In this document: positions 40,872 to 49,160 of the stretch, one piece after another
Numbering within the stretch: the stretch's first letter is position 1
How the letters are laid out: each line of letters opens with the position of its first letter
Source: Thermoanaerobaculia bacterium
Lineage (GTDB): Bacteria > Acidobacteriota > Thermoanaerobaculia > Gp7-AA8
NCBI GenBank assembly: GCA_017883205.1
Contig: JADGNZ010000013.1
Coordinates: forward strand, 78,262 to 142,261
DNA length: 64,000 nucleotides
Direction: 5' to 3'
Program-made: the position numbers and the translations under genes
The notes under the pieces: model-generated
The model's database searches: none
What the model was told of the DNA's origin: nothing
What the model saw: only the letters and a program-made list of their open reading frames with translations

Positions 40872-41168
40872 ATGGCGCTCACATCAAAGCAACGGCAGTA
40901 CCTCAAGGGGCTGGCCCATGCTCTTGAGCCTGTCGTGCGCGTCGGCCGCGGCGGCGCCAGTCCGTCTGTCATCGAAGAGACGAAGCGCTCGCTGGCCGCG
41001 CATGAGCTGATCAAAGTCCGCATCGAAAACGATGACTCCGCGCAGCGCCGTACACTCGGCGAGGAGCTGGCGCGCGCGTGTGATGCCGAGGTCGCGGGCA
41101 GCATCGGCAAGTTAGCGATTCTCTATCGGGCCAAAGACGAAGAGCCCGAGATCGAATTGCCCGTGTAG
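40872..41168 (+). CDS. yhbY: CRM-domain RNA-binding protein YhbY
   Basis: 98 residues, the single-CRM-domain protein that associates with pre-50S ribosomal particles. LTSKQRQYLKGLAHALEPVVRVG at residues 3-25, the GxxG-type loop GRGGASPS, and ELIKVRIENDDSAQRR with GEELARACDAEVAGSIGKLAILYR fit the family along its full length. It is monocistronic here. Confidence 0.95.
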   Translation: MALTSKQRQYLKGLAHALEPVVRVGRGGASPSVIEETKRSLAAHELIKVRIENDDSAQRRTLGEELARACDAEVAGSIGKLAILYRAKDEEPEIELPV

Positions 41169-41238
41169 CGCATCGCGATCCGGGCGGCCACGCCGCCGCG
41201 CTGTCGCAAGCACAGATCGAACAGTGCTCCACACAAAA

Positions 41239-41267
41239 CGAAGGGCAGCCTCGCGGCTGCCCTTCGC
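41239..41267 (-). terminator. Intrinsic terminator of the OmpA-family gene
   Basis: A perfect 12-bp stem CGAAGGGCAGCC / GGCTGCCCTTCG (41239-41250 with 41255-41266), followed on the minus strand by TTTTGTGTGG. It lies 22 nt after the OmpA-family stop and may also stop yhbY transcripts. Confidence 0.85.
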
Positions 41268-41288
41268 ACGTAACTGCTGTGAAGATGA

Positions 41289-42752
41289 TTACGGAAGCAT
41301 CAGACGAATCACTACGCGGCGATTGCGGAGGCGGCCTTCGCCGGTGGTGTTGTCGCCGACCGGCTCACGGCCGTCGCGGCCTTCGATCGTGATGCGTGCC
41401 GGATCGATTCCATGGCGCGTCACGAGGTAGTCGCGGACCGCTTCAGCGCGGCGGCGATCGAGATCCTTATTCGGACCGGTGTTTTCCTTGTCGTCGTTGT
41501 AACCGATGGCGATCGCGGTCGCAGTCGGCTCCTGCTTCATGCGTAGAGCGACGTCATCGAGGATGGCTTTGGCGATGTTCGACAGCCGCGCCGAACCGGC
41601 TTCGAAGTGGATCTCGTCGGTACGGAGCTCGGTCGGAACGTGCGGCACGGTCACCGGCGGCGGCTCAGGCGGAGCGACCGGCGTCGGGGGCGGTGGCGGA
41701 GGCGGCGGCTCCGGCAGCGGAGCGGGCGGCGGAGGCGGCGGGGCAACGGCTGCCAGGTGGAGCGGCGCGAAGGTGATCCCGACCAGTGCGGAGAGGCCGC
41801 AGTTATCAAGCTCCGTCACCGCGCACTCGGCGTGATCGCGGCTGTACTTCGAGGCGTTCCAGCGCACGCCGCCGTTGAGCGACCAGCCGCTGTCGCCGAT
41901 CCAATGGCGCAAGCCGGTCACAAGAATGATGGGCGACTGAGGCTTCACATCGCCGCCTGTGTACGCAATTGTGTTGATCTCACTGATCCAGTTGGTCGTG
42001 CGCCAGAAGTGAAGAGGATGATTCCAGCCAGCCTCGAGGAGCAGTTCATTCGGCAGCTTCGCCGAATCGGGAACGAGGAACGGGTAGTTCGAGTTCTTGG
42101 CGCTGCGGTCGCCGGCGATCGTGTACGTACCGCCCACCGTGAACTGGCTGGCCGTGTAGTGCAGACCAGCGCCGAAGTTCGTGCTTCCGCTGGCGATGCC
42201 GCTATCGTTGTTGCCGGTTGGAAGATCCGCAAACAGCGAGACGGCCAGGTGCGAGGTGGCCGACGACGGGCCGAAGCTGAGCTTCGTGGCCAGGTGAAGA
42301 GGAGCCGTTCCACTGTCGGAGAATGGCCCTCGGTAGTAGAAGCCGTTGATGAACCCGTTGCGATCGCCTCCGTTGCCTCTGATGCGGTCAAACGGGAGCG
42401 AAGCCGTGATTTCCCAGTTGTCTGTTAAACCATACCCGACCGACCCGCTGAGGCGATCCAGGTCGTAGCCCATGTTCTTGTGGGCGCGCGCCGACGGGAT
42501 GATGAAGGGACCGGGAGCCGCGTCGAGTCCCCAGTTCTGGTAGTAGACGCCGAACGACCAGTCACCACGGCGCAACGTGTCGGCGGTGATCACGTTGAAA
42601 AGACCGGTCTCGCCCGAGGCAGTGGGCGCAACCAGCGCGGCCTGTTCTTCTGGCGTAATCGTAGCCAGTGTGCCGGCCGACTGAGCGAATAGCGACGGCA
42701 CGATGAGGAAACAAAGCAACGGAAGCAAGGATCGGAGTCTCAAGCGCAACAA
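41289..42752 (-). CDS. OmpA-family outer-membrane protein with Pro-rich linker
   Basis: 487 residues. The signal peptide ends after LFAQ (about residue 24). Residues 25-325 form a predicted beta-barrel (RRGDWSFGVYYQNWGL; SVGYGLTDNWEITASLPFDR; AAPLHL-type strands). A Pro-rich linker is at about 335-365. A C-terminal OmpA peptidoglycan-binding domain follows (TDEIHFEAGSARLSNIAKAI; GYNDDKENTGPNKDLDRRRA; RLRNRRVVIRL) with the conserved Asp and Arg that hold diaminopimelate. It tethers the outer membrane to peptidoglycan. The start is TTG with AGGAGG 7 nt upstream. Confidence 0.92.
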   Translation of the reverse strand: MLRLRLRSLLPLLCFLIVPSLFAQSAGTLATITPEEQAALVAPTASGETGLFNVITADTLRRGDWSFGVYYQNWGLDAAPGPFIIPSARAHKNMGYDLDRLSGSVGYGLTDNWEITASLPFDRIRGNGGDRNGFINGFYYRGPFSDSGTAPLHLATKLSFGPSSATSHLAVSLFADLPTGNNDSGIASGSTNFGAGLHYTASQFTVGGTYTIAGDRSAKNSNYPFLVPDSAKLPNELLLEAGWNHPLHFWRTTNWISEINTIAYTGGDVKPQSPIILVTGLRHWIGDSGWSLNGGVRWNASKYSRDHAECAVTELDNCGLSALVGITFAPLHLAAVAPPPPPPAPLPEPPPPPPPPTPVAPPEPPPVTVPHVPTELRTDEIHFEAGSARLSNIAKAILDDVALRMKQEPTATAIAIGYNDDKENTGPNKDLDRRRAEAVRDYLVTRHGIDPARITIEGRDGREPVGDNTTGEGRLRNRRVVIRLMLP

Positions 42753-42916
42753 GTAACACCTCCTAAGGTTCGAACGGTCTGCCCGCCATGTACTGCCCGG
42801 CGCGGTTTACAAAAAATGTGCCAGAGCCATGCGAATGAAGACGATAAAGGCTTCAACGCCTTGAGCTTACCATAACTTGATCGAGGTCAACTCAGCCTTG
42901 GATTCATTCACTTTGA

Positions 42917-42922
42917 TAGGAT
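42917..42922 (+). promoter_or_regulatory. Putative -10 element (TAGGAT) of the barrel-protein gene at 42929
   Basis: TAGGAT 6 nt before the ATG at 42929; no Shine-Dalgarno. Confidence 0.4.
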
Positions 42923-42928
42923 GCCGGC

Positions 42929-44257
42929 ATGCGTATCCGCCCGACCGCCATCTCCTTCGCGGTAATTCTTGCAGCGACCGCGACGCTCGCGCAGCAGCCG
43001 GCCCCCGCGCCACCGCCGCCGACCGACACGGCTGCCCCGCAGACGACACCAGCGCCGCAGCCTCCGCAGGCGGCTCCTGTGCCATCGTTGCCGCCGCCAC
43101 CCGACATCACGACACCCCCGGTCACCCCTCCGACGCCGCCGCTCTCGCTTTCACCTGTTGCCGCCACCGGCTACGACAGGCGTGACGCGCTGCCAAACAT
43201 TTATCTCGCCGATGGACAGGCCAGCATCCGGCTGCGGAAGCTGATCAAGAACGTGCTGTTCGAGAGTCAGATCGACTACAAGTTCGTCACCGGCGACATC
43301 AGCACGTTCCTTCGCTACAAGTACTACGCGCAGAACTTCACTTACAAGATCGCCGTGTTCGACTCGATCTCGTTCGGCGCCATCGGCAGCCACAGCGATG
43401 AATTCGAGCGCGTACGCGGTGGCCTGCTGCTGCTCGAGTTCCCGCGCGACTACGACCATCGCTACTTCACGCTGCTGCAGGATGACCGGCTCACGTTCGG
43501 TGACGTCACCCGCGTCGATAACCGTAAGAACAACATCTATACGAAGTTCGGCTATCAGTACGGCACCGAGTTCGACGAACGGCTGAACGCGATCGTCGGC
43601 GAAACACGCGGACGGCAGGTGCCCGTGCTCACCGTGTTTCGCGAAGTCGGGCCGCAGAAGTTCAGCTACGCCGCCGCCCTCACCGAATCGGCAAGGTTCT
43701 CTACCGGCGACTACAAATACACGAAGTTCGAGACAGAAGCGATCCGCCGCTGGGATCTCACCGCCACACAATTCATCGTCACGCGTGGACATTTCGGCAC
43801 GTTCCTGACGAAGGACACTCTCTGCGCGAAGGGCGACGTCACGACTCCCCAAGTCGAGTGCTACTCCGTCCCAGGCTACGAGATGTTCAGCCTCGGCGGA
43901 CGCGAAGCGCTCCGTTCCCTCTCCACTTCCAACAGTGTTTCGGCCGGCACGAACGAGTTTCACGTCACCAACGAGTATTTCGTTCCCGTCTTCCGCAATC
44001 GCGATTTCCGCTACCATGCCCTGCACTTCAACACGATGTATGCAATCGGCTACACCGGCTTCGGCAACGCTGCATTCACGACACGTGATGTTTTCAGAAC
44101 CCGCGATTTCGCCGTCGACGCCGGCCTCGGCACCGAGATGGCCCTGAGCGTGCGCGACTTCGACGTCCTCCTCAGCGTCCTCTACGCGCATACGTTCCGC
44201 GCGCCGGAAGAGCGCAAAGGAAACAAAGTCCAGTTCTCAATTCACACGATACGGTGA
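42929..44257 (+). CDS. Predicted outer-membrane protein with Pro-rich N-terminus
   Basis: 442 residues. The signal peptide is 1-21 (cleavage after TLA), then a 50-residue Pro/Thr/Ala linker (22-75). A beta-rich domain of about 360 residues follows with many aromatic strand ends (SQIDYKFVTGDISTFLRYKY; YDHRYFTLLQDDRLTFGDV; YKYTKFETEAIRRWDLTAT). Two Cys (TLCAKGD, VECYSV) could form a disulfide. No family recognised. Probably an outer-membrane barrel with a periplasmic linker; the divergent neighbour is the OmpA-family gene. Confidence 0.72.
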   Translation: MRIRPTAISFAVILAATATLAQQPAPAPPPPTDTAAPQTTPAPQPPQAAPVPSLPPPPDITTPPVTPPTPPLSLSPVAATGYDRRDALPNIYLADGQASIRLRKLIKNVLFESQIDYKFVTGDISTFLRYKYYAQNFTYKIAVFDSISFGAIGSHSDEFERVRGGLLLLEFPRDYDHRYFTLLQDDRLTFGDVTRVDNRKNNIYTKFGYQYGTEFDERLNAIVGETRGRQVPVLTVFREVGPQKFSYAAALTESARFSTGDYKYTKFETEAIRRWDLTATQFIVTRGHFGTFLTKDTLCAKGDVTTPQVECYSVPGYEMFSLGGREALRSLSTSNSVSAGTNEFHVTNEYFVPVFRNRDFRYHALHFNTMYAIGYTGFGNAAFTTRDVFRTRDFAVDAGLGTEMALSVRDFDVLLSVLYAHTFRAPEERKGNKVQFSIHTIR

Positions 44258-44261
44258 GAAT

Positions 44262-44380
44262 CAGAGATCAGGGAACAGAGATCAGAGACAAGAGATCAGG
44301 GGCTGTCGCATCGTCTTCCTGATCGCTGATGTCTCTGATCTCTGTTCCACTGATCTCTGACTTTCACTGATCTCTGACCC
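44262..44380. repeat. Class C dispersed palindrome
   Basis: The same GATCAGAGA/TCTCTGATC family as 7-126 and 35087-35200, here between convergent genes. It begins right after the stop at 44257 and ends at the stop of the BON gene. Confidence 0.8.
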
Positions 44381-44881
44381 TCACCTTTTCAACGACATCT
44401 GCACCGCGCGCACGCCGGCGATGTTCCGGACTACGTGAACGGCCATGTCTTTCTGCAGCTCGTTGGAGACCGTTCCGATCAGATGGACCACTCCGTGGCT
44501 CGAGACGACCACGATCTGCGCTCCGTCGAGTCCGCGCTGGAGCGCCAGTCCGCGCTCAGCGTCACGCGCGATCCGCGCATCGTCCGGAACGGCGTCAATC
44601 AGGATGAGGTTGGCCACGCGGTTGTAGCCGAGAGTCTGCGCAACCTCAGCAGCCCGTTCGGCCGACGCCGCGTCGCTGGCGTGGCCGCGAAGAATGACGA
44701 TTCCGCCGACTTCGACCGCGCGGAATCCTTCCAGGATCACACCGCCACTGACGAAATGGGCGCTGAACTGGGCGGTGACATCGTGCGTGGCTGGCGGCTC
44801 CGCGACCGCGGAAACCGCGAATAACAGGGCCACGAGAACCCCGGCCCACGTCATCGGATGCGGAGTCTTGTTTGCGCTCAT
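44381..44881 (-). CDS. Periplasmic BON-domain protein
   Basis: About 166 residues. The N-terminal signal (TWAGVLVALLFAVSAVA) is followed by two BON domains: FSAHFVSGGVILEGFRAVEV with GGIVILRGHASDAASAERA, and LALQRGLDGAQIVVVSSHGVVHLIGTV with ELQKDMAVHVVRNIAGV. BON domains bind phospholipid and stabilise the envelope, as OsmY and Kbp do. The start ATG at 44881 is chosen over a longer frame. A small membrane-protein gene lies just upstream on the same strand. Confidence 0.85.
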   Translation of the reverse strand: MSANKTPHPMTWAGVLVALLFAVSAVAEPPATHDVTAQFSAHFVSGGVILEGFRAVEVGGIVILRGHASDAASAERAAEVAQTLGYNRVANLILIDAVPDDARIARDAERGLALQRGLDGAQIVVVSSHGVVHLIGTVSNELQKDMAVHVVRNIAGVRAVQMSLKR

Positions 44882-44956
44882 GAGAGCAAACAAAGCATCC
44901 CTGATGCCAATGTTAGTAGCCTATTGTTGGAACGAGTTAGCCGAGCGGCCGGGTTC

Positions 44957-45115
44957 TCAAGCCGCTCTGTTCGGCAAGGCAACGAGCGTTGGAGGCTCAT
45001 CGCTTGCGGAGCCATGCCGATGATGTATCTCGACCTGCCAGACCAACAGAGCAAGCAGGCCGATGATCGCAACCATAGCCAGTAGCGCGGTGATGCGTCG
45101 GAGCACGTTCATCAT
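44957..45115 (-). CDS. 52-residue single-pass membrane protein
   Basis: A short open frame starting MMNVLRR, then one hydrophobic helix (TALLAMVAIIGLLALLVWQV), a His-containing patch EIHHRHGS and a Pro-rich tail. It lies 75 nt upstream of the BON gene on the same strand. A TACAAT -10-like hexamer is at 45138-45143, 22 nt before the ATG. There is no clear Shine-Dalgarno, so this is a candidate only. Confidence 0.45.
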   Translation of the reverse strand: MMNVLRRITALLAMVAIIGLLALLVWQVEIHHRHGSASDEPPTLVALPNRAA

Positions 45116-45155
45116 GAAGGCAAAGCCTGTGCCCGCTATTGTAGCGCTGGGGTGT

Positions 45156-45327
45156 CGTGGATCGAGAGTCGGGTGTCGGAGAGGGCGGGTGGGTGGGTTG
45201 CTGGGTTGCCGGGAGGTTGCTGCCTAGCGAAAATGCCACAAGACCACGAGACCGCGATACCCCCCGATCCAACGGTCCCACCCACCCCCACCCGCTCCGA
45301 CACCCGACTCCCGATCCACGACTCCCC
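45156..45327. repeat. Class B palindrome with inner spacer
   Basis: GTGGATCGAGAGTCGGGTGT (from about 45156) pairs with ACACCCGACTCCCGATCCAC (about 45299-45320). The inner arms GGGCGGGTGGGTGG and CCCACCCCCACCCG also match. The spacer contains TTGCTGGGTTGCCGGG, also seen near 58791. It separates the small membrane-protein gene from the oxidoreductase. Confidence 0.75.
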
Positions 45328-45335
45328 CAACCAGC

Positions 45336-45341
45336 TATCAT
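45336..45341 (+). promoter_or_regulatory. Putative -10 element (TATCAT) of the oxidoreductase gene
   Basis: TATCAT 8 nt before the ATG at 45350, no Shine-Dalgarno; leaderless pattern. Confidence 0.45.
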
Positions 45342-45349
45342 CCGCGCGC

Positions 45350-46372
45350 ATGAAAGCGATTCTGATTCGCGAGCACGGTGGCCTCGACAAGCTAACGATG
45401 GCCGATGTGCCTGACCCTGTCCCGCGGCCCGGCGAGGCGGTCGTGCGCGTCCGCGCGGTCGCTCTAAACCATCTCGATCTCTGGCTGCGCCGAGGAGTTG
45501 CGGGGCACACGTTTCCGCTGCCGATGATTCCGGGGTCGGAAGTGGCCGGCGTCATCGAGCATGTCGATGATCCGAACTGGCGCGCCGGCGACGAAGTGAT
45601 CGTCGCACCCGGCTACTCCTGCGGTCACTGCATCGCCTGCCTCTCAGGGAACGATCCGCTCTGCCGCCACTACGGTCTCTTCGGAGAGACGATCAGCGGC
45701 GGTGCGGCGGAGAAGATCGCCGTCCCGATTCGCAATCTCATCCGCAAACCGGCCGCGCTTTCGTTCGCCGAGGCCGCGGCGTTTCCACTCGATATGCTCA
45801 CCGCCTGGCACATGCTCATCGCTCGTGCGCAGCTCCGCATCGGCGAGACCGTTCTCGTTCACGCCGGCGGCTCCGGCGTCGGCAGCGCTGCAATTCAGAT
45901 CGCAAAGCTGTTTGGCGCGACCGTCTACGCCACGGCGGGAACCGCCGGGAAAGCCTCACGCGCCCAAGCCCTCGGCGCGGACGCAACCATCGTCTACACC
46001 GAGACCGACTTTCTCGATGACGTGCGCCGCCTGACCGGCAAGCGCGGCGTCGACGTCGTCTTCGAGCACGTCGGCGGCGAGACGTTCGAGCGCTCGCTTC
46101 GCGCCCTGGCTCGCGGCGGCCGCCTCGTCACCTGCGGCGCAACGACGCGCGGCGAAGCAACCATCAACCTCCGCCTCGTTTTCTTCAAGCTCCTCTCAAT
46201 CCTCGGCTCCACGATGGGCAGCCTGGCCGAGTTGCACCAGATCGTGAAGCTCGTCGAGCAGGGACGCCTGCATCCGGTGATCGACCGCATCCTCCCCCTC
46301 GCCGAAGTCGCCGAAGGACATCGCATCCTCGAAGCGCGGGAAGCGTTCGGGAAAATCGTGTTCGAGGTGTGA
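45350..46372 (+). CDS. Zinc-binding dehydrogenase / quinone oxidoreductase-like (MDR family)
   Basis: 340 residues. MKAILIREHGGLDKLTMADVP is the classic MDR start. NHLDLWLRRG, PMIPGSEVAGVIEHV, the structural-zinc lobe GYSCGHCIACLSGNDPLC and the NADPH site LVHAGGSGVGSAAIQIAKLFGATV are all present. The catalytic-zinc positions are not those of classical ADH (Asn-His-Leu instead of Cys), which points toward a reductase or quinone-oxidoreductase role. GKIVFEV is the family C-terminus. Monocistronic. Confidence 0.88.
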   Translation: MKAILIREHGGLDKLTMADVPDPVPRPGEAVVRVRAVALNHLDLWLRRGVAGHTFPLPMIPGSEVAGVIEHVDDPNWRAGDEVIVAPGYSCGHCIACLSGNDPLCRHYGLFGETISGGAAEKIAVPIRNLIRKPAALSFAEAAAFPLDMLTAWHMLIARAQLRIGETVLVHAGGSGVGSAAIQIAKLFGATVYATAGTAGKASRAQALGADATIVYTETDFLDDVRRLTGKRGVDVVFEHVGGETFERSLRALARGGRLVTCGATTRGEATINLRLVFFKLLSILGSTMGSLAELHQIVKLVEQGRLHPVIDRILPLAEVAEGHRILEAREAFGKIVFEV

Positions 46373-46398
46373 TGGTCAACCTTCGCGGACAACCACCA

Positions 46399-46445
46399 CC
46401 GGGCGGGGACGCCCGGCGGCCGCAGGCGAGACCCCTGCACTCCTC
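46399..46445. repeat. Class F half-element
   Basis: GGGCGGGGACGCCCGGCGGCCGCAGGCGAGACCCCTGCACTCCT, matching the right arm of the element at 40803-40850. Only one arm is present, and it ends 8 nt before the mutL -10. Confidence 0.7.
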
Positions 46446-46453
46446 GGCCAACC

Positions 46454-46459
46454 TATAAT
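46454..46459 (+). promoter_or_regulatory. Consensus -10 element (TATAAT) of mutL
   Basis: Perfect TATAAT 6 nt before the mutL GTG. Initiation would be expected at or one base before the GTG, giving a leaderless mRNA. No convincing -35 is seen; that region lies in the class F half-element. Confidence 0.6.
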
Positions 46460-46465
46460 CCACAA

Positions 46466-48259
46466 GTGCCCCGCATCCAACTTCTCCCCTCCGATCTCAT
46501 CAACCAGATCGCGGCCGGCGAGGTCGTGGAGCGGCCGGCCTCGGTGGTCAAGGAGCTTGTCGAGAATGCCATCGACGCTGGCGCGATGGTGATCGACGTC
46601 CTGCTGGAAAACGGCGGAAAGAAACTGATCGAAGTGCGCGACAACGGCTCGGGGATGGCCCACGACGACGCGCTCCTCGCTCTCGAGCGTCACGCCACAT
46701 CGAAGATTCGCGGCTTCGACGATCTCGCGCAGGTACACACGCTCGGATTCCGCGGCGAAGCGCTTCCATCGATCGCCAGCGTCTCCCGATTCACGCTCAT
46801 CACATCGACGGGCGCCGAGGAGGCGATCGAGATCGAATGCGATCCGCTGACCGGCTCGCGCAATTCGCGTCCCGCCGCGCGCGACCGCGGCACGACCATC
46901 AGCGTGCGCGAGCTGTTCGAGAACGTCCCTGCGCGGCGCAAGTTTCTCAAGTCTGCCGACGCCGAGTTTCGCGCCATCGTCACGATCGTCTCGTCGTACG
47001 CGCTGCCGCTTCCGTCGCGCGCGTTTCGCGTCGAGCACAACGGGCGCACCGTCGTCGACCTGCCGCCGGCGGCGACGATGCGCGAGCGCGTCATCCAGAT
47101 CATCGGCGACGAAGCGGCGCCGTATCTCGAGGAGATCGACGCCACGATCGGTGCTGTCCACGCCGCCGGCTACGTGACGCGCGGCCTCCGCTTTGGCAGC
47201 CGCCGCAACCAGTACTTCTTCGTCAACGGCCGGTTGGTGAAGGACCGCGTCCTGACGCATGCCGCGAATCGAGGCGCCGAGGCGTTCGACTTTGACGGTC
47301 ATCCAGCGGTGGTCCTGTTTGTCGGCATCGAACCCGAGCTCGTCGATGTGAACGTGCATCCTGCAAAGACGGAAGTGCGTTTCCGCGATTCCGGCGCCGT
47401 TCACGTCGCGGTCGAGCAGGGAATCAAGCGTGCCCTCGGCGGCGCGGAAGAAGGCTCGCAACTGCTGCAGGCCGCAGGTCCGCCATCTTCACAGGTTCCT
47501 TCTTCGCCCTCGGGCTCTCCGTCGACACTCTTTGCACCGCAACGGTTCGATGACGCGCCTGCTGGTTACCGGCCCGAGTTCACGCCGCTTTTTCAGCGAC
47601 AGAGTCTCGTACAGCCGCCGCTCCGGGAGCAGACCGCGCTGATCGAATCGCCGGCGGCGGCGAAGGAGAGCGAGCCGCAGTTGGGCGATTTGCAGGGACG
47701 CGTCATCGGCCAATACCGGATGAGCTATATCGTCATCGATACACCGACCGGTTTGCGTCTCATCGATCAGCATGTCGCCCACGAGCGCGTGCTCTACGAC
47801 CGCTACTTCGATCGCGCCGCCGCAAACGCACCCGTGAGTCAGCAACTTCTCACGCCGATTCTCTACGAGAGCGGCGCTGCGGAGAGTGCGGTGCTCGAAT
47901 CGCACATCGAGGAGCTGCGCGCGGTCGGTTTCGACATGGAGCGCTTTTCCGGCAATGTCTTCGCCATCGCTTCCGTCCCCTCGGAGCTCGTGAAGAAAGA
48001 CGTCGATGCCTTCCTGCGCAAGCTCGTCGATGCCTCGCTCGACGACCGCTCGCATCTGCAGCACCTTCGCGAGAAAGTCTGCGCCTCCCTCGCCTGCCAG
48101 GCCGCGATCAAAGTTCATCGTCCGCTCAGCGGCGAAGAGATGGCCCGCCTCACCGCCGAGCTCCTCGACTCATCGAACCCCTACGCCTGTCCGCACGGCC
48201 GCCCGATCATCGTCGACATCCGCCACCTCGACATCGAAAAGCACTTCCACAGGAAGTAG
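46466..48259 (+). CDS. mutL: DNA mismatch repair protein MutL
   Basis: 597 residues. The N-terminal GHKL ATPase has LPSDLINQIAAGEVVERPAS, VKELVENAIDAGA, EVRDNGSGM, RHATSKIRGFDDL and TLGFRGEALPSIASVS. A variable linker spans about 325-410. The C-terminal dimerisation domain has the endonuclease motif DQHVAHERVLYDRYF, in which the final Glu of the usual motif is Asp, plus ASLACQAAIKVHRPLS and ACPHGRPIIVD. It should nick the nascent strand after MutS recognises a mismatch. GTG start, probably leaderless. Confidence 0.96.
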   Translation: MPRIQLLPSDLINQIAAGEVVERPASVVKELVENAIDAGAMVIDVLLENGGKKLIEVRDNGSGMAHDDALLALERHATSKIRGFDDLAQVHTLGFRGEALPSIASVSRFTLITSTGAEEAIEIECDPLTGSRNSRPAARDRGTTISVRELFENVPARRKFLKSADAEFRAIVTIVSSYALPLPSRAFRVEHNGRTVVDLPPAATMRERVIQIIGDEAAPYLEEIDATIGAVHAAGYVTRGLRFGSRRNQYFFVNGRLVKDRVLTHAANRGAEAFDFDGHPAVVLFVGIEPELVDVNVHPAKTEVRFRDSGAVHVAVEQGIKRALGGAEEGSQLLQAAGPPSSQVPSSPSGSPSTLFAPQRFDDAPAGYRPEFTPLFQRQSLVQPPLREQTALIESPAAAKESEPQLGDLQGRVIGQYRMSYIVIDTPTGLRLIDQHVAHERVLYDRYFDRAAANAPVSQQLLTPILYESGAAESAVLESHIEELRAVGFDMERFSGNVFAIASVPSELVKKDVDAFLRKLVDASLDDRSHLQHLREKVCASLACQAAIKVHRPLSGEEMARLTAELLDSSNPYACPHGRPIIVDIRHLDIEKHFHRK

Positions 48260-48265
48260 ATCTTC

Positions 48266-48346
48266 GGGAGTCGGAGGACGTCGGGAGTCGGGGGTCGTAG
48301 ACGGAGATGAACCACCTCCGACACCCGACTCCCGACCCCCGACTCC
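48266..48346. repeat. Class B dispersed palindrome
   Basis: GGGAGTCGGAGGACGTCGGG and on to about 48297 pairs with the CTCCGACACCCGACTCCCGA tract (48316-48346). Located just after mutL. Confidence 0.75.
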
Positions 48347-48402
48347 ACGATGTGTAGAACTTCGCTGCGATTCGGATCATCCGAGGGATCCTCGGCAGCG
48401 AC

Positions 48403-48798
48403 ATGCGCATCCCGTCACGGCAACTCGGCGCGCGCGGCGAGCGGCGCGCTGCATGGTTCTACCGGCTGCGCGGCTACCGAATCGTCGCGCGCAACGTCCG
48501 GCTGCGCGCCGGCGAGATCGACCTCATCGTCCGCCGCGGAGGCTTGCTGGTGTTCGTCGAAGTGAAAGCGCGGCAGAGCCTCTTCGCGGGACATGGTGTC
48601 GATGCCGTCGATCGCCGCAAGCAGCTCCAACTCATCACACTCGCCAGCGCCTGGCTCGGACGACATCCGCATTCCGGCGAGATTCGCTATGACGTTCTCT
48701 CCCTCTTCTGGACCGGCTGGCGTTTCGCCATCACACACTTTCCGGATGCGTTCCGGCCTGTCAGCGATTCGCGGAGACCTTGGAGGTGGCGGGTGTGA
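48403..48798 (+). CDS. yraN: YraN/UPF0102 family nuclease-like protein
   Basis: 131 residues. RQLGARGERRAAWFYRLRGY and RLRAGEIDLIVRRGGLLVFVEVK give the restriction-endonuclease-like (PD-ExK) core with the acidic pair and Lys; GVDAVDRRKQLQLITLASAWL follows. The family is a probable Holliday-junction or nucleic-acid nuclease linked to DNA uptake and repair. The last about 25 residues (FPDAFRPVSDSRRPWRWRV) are encoded by a sequence that is repeated at 49090-49160, so the native C-terminus may have been altered. Confidence 0.88.
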   Translation: MRIPSRQLGARGERRAAWFYRLRGYRIVARNVRLRAGEIDLIVRRGGLLVFVEVKARQSLFAGHGVDAVDRRKQLQLITLASAWLGRHPHSGEIRYDVLSLFWTGWRFAITHFPDAFRPVSDSRRPWRWRV

Positions 48799-49160
48799 CG
48801 ATCAGCGGTGAACGTCGTTGAAGCGTAGCATCGCAAAGAGCCGTTGCTCACGGGCATCGTCGAAGCCGCAGGTCGATTCAAAGTCGGGTCCAACCACCGC
48901 GGCGGGACGCCGCGATGGCCGCGGGCGAGACGCCCACACTCCTCCGTCGCAAGGAGTGCGGTCGTCTCGACCGCGGCCACTCGGGCGTCCTCGCCCGAGT
49001 GCTGTCAGGGCGGAGGTCGAAATTCGTCGACGTTCTTGCTTGCGTGAAGTCCGGCTTCGTAGTTTCTGCCGCGCAAATTCCTAGCGCTTGCCATCACGCA
49101 CTTTCCGGATGCGTTCCGCTGGTCAGCGATTCGGGGAGGCCTTGGAGGTGGCGGGTTTGA
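48727..49160. repeat. 72-bp direct repeat around a class F element
   Basis: Copy 1 at 48727-48798 (the end of yraN) and copy 2 at 49090-49160 share about 66 of 71 positions (CACTTTCCGGATGCGTTCCG ... CTTGGAGGTGGCGGGT). Between them are about 290 bp with no gene, including class F arms at 48905-49015. Copy 2 read on the minus strand encodes the C-terminus of the nucleotidyltransferase-like gene. Confidence 0.85.
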
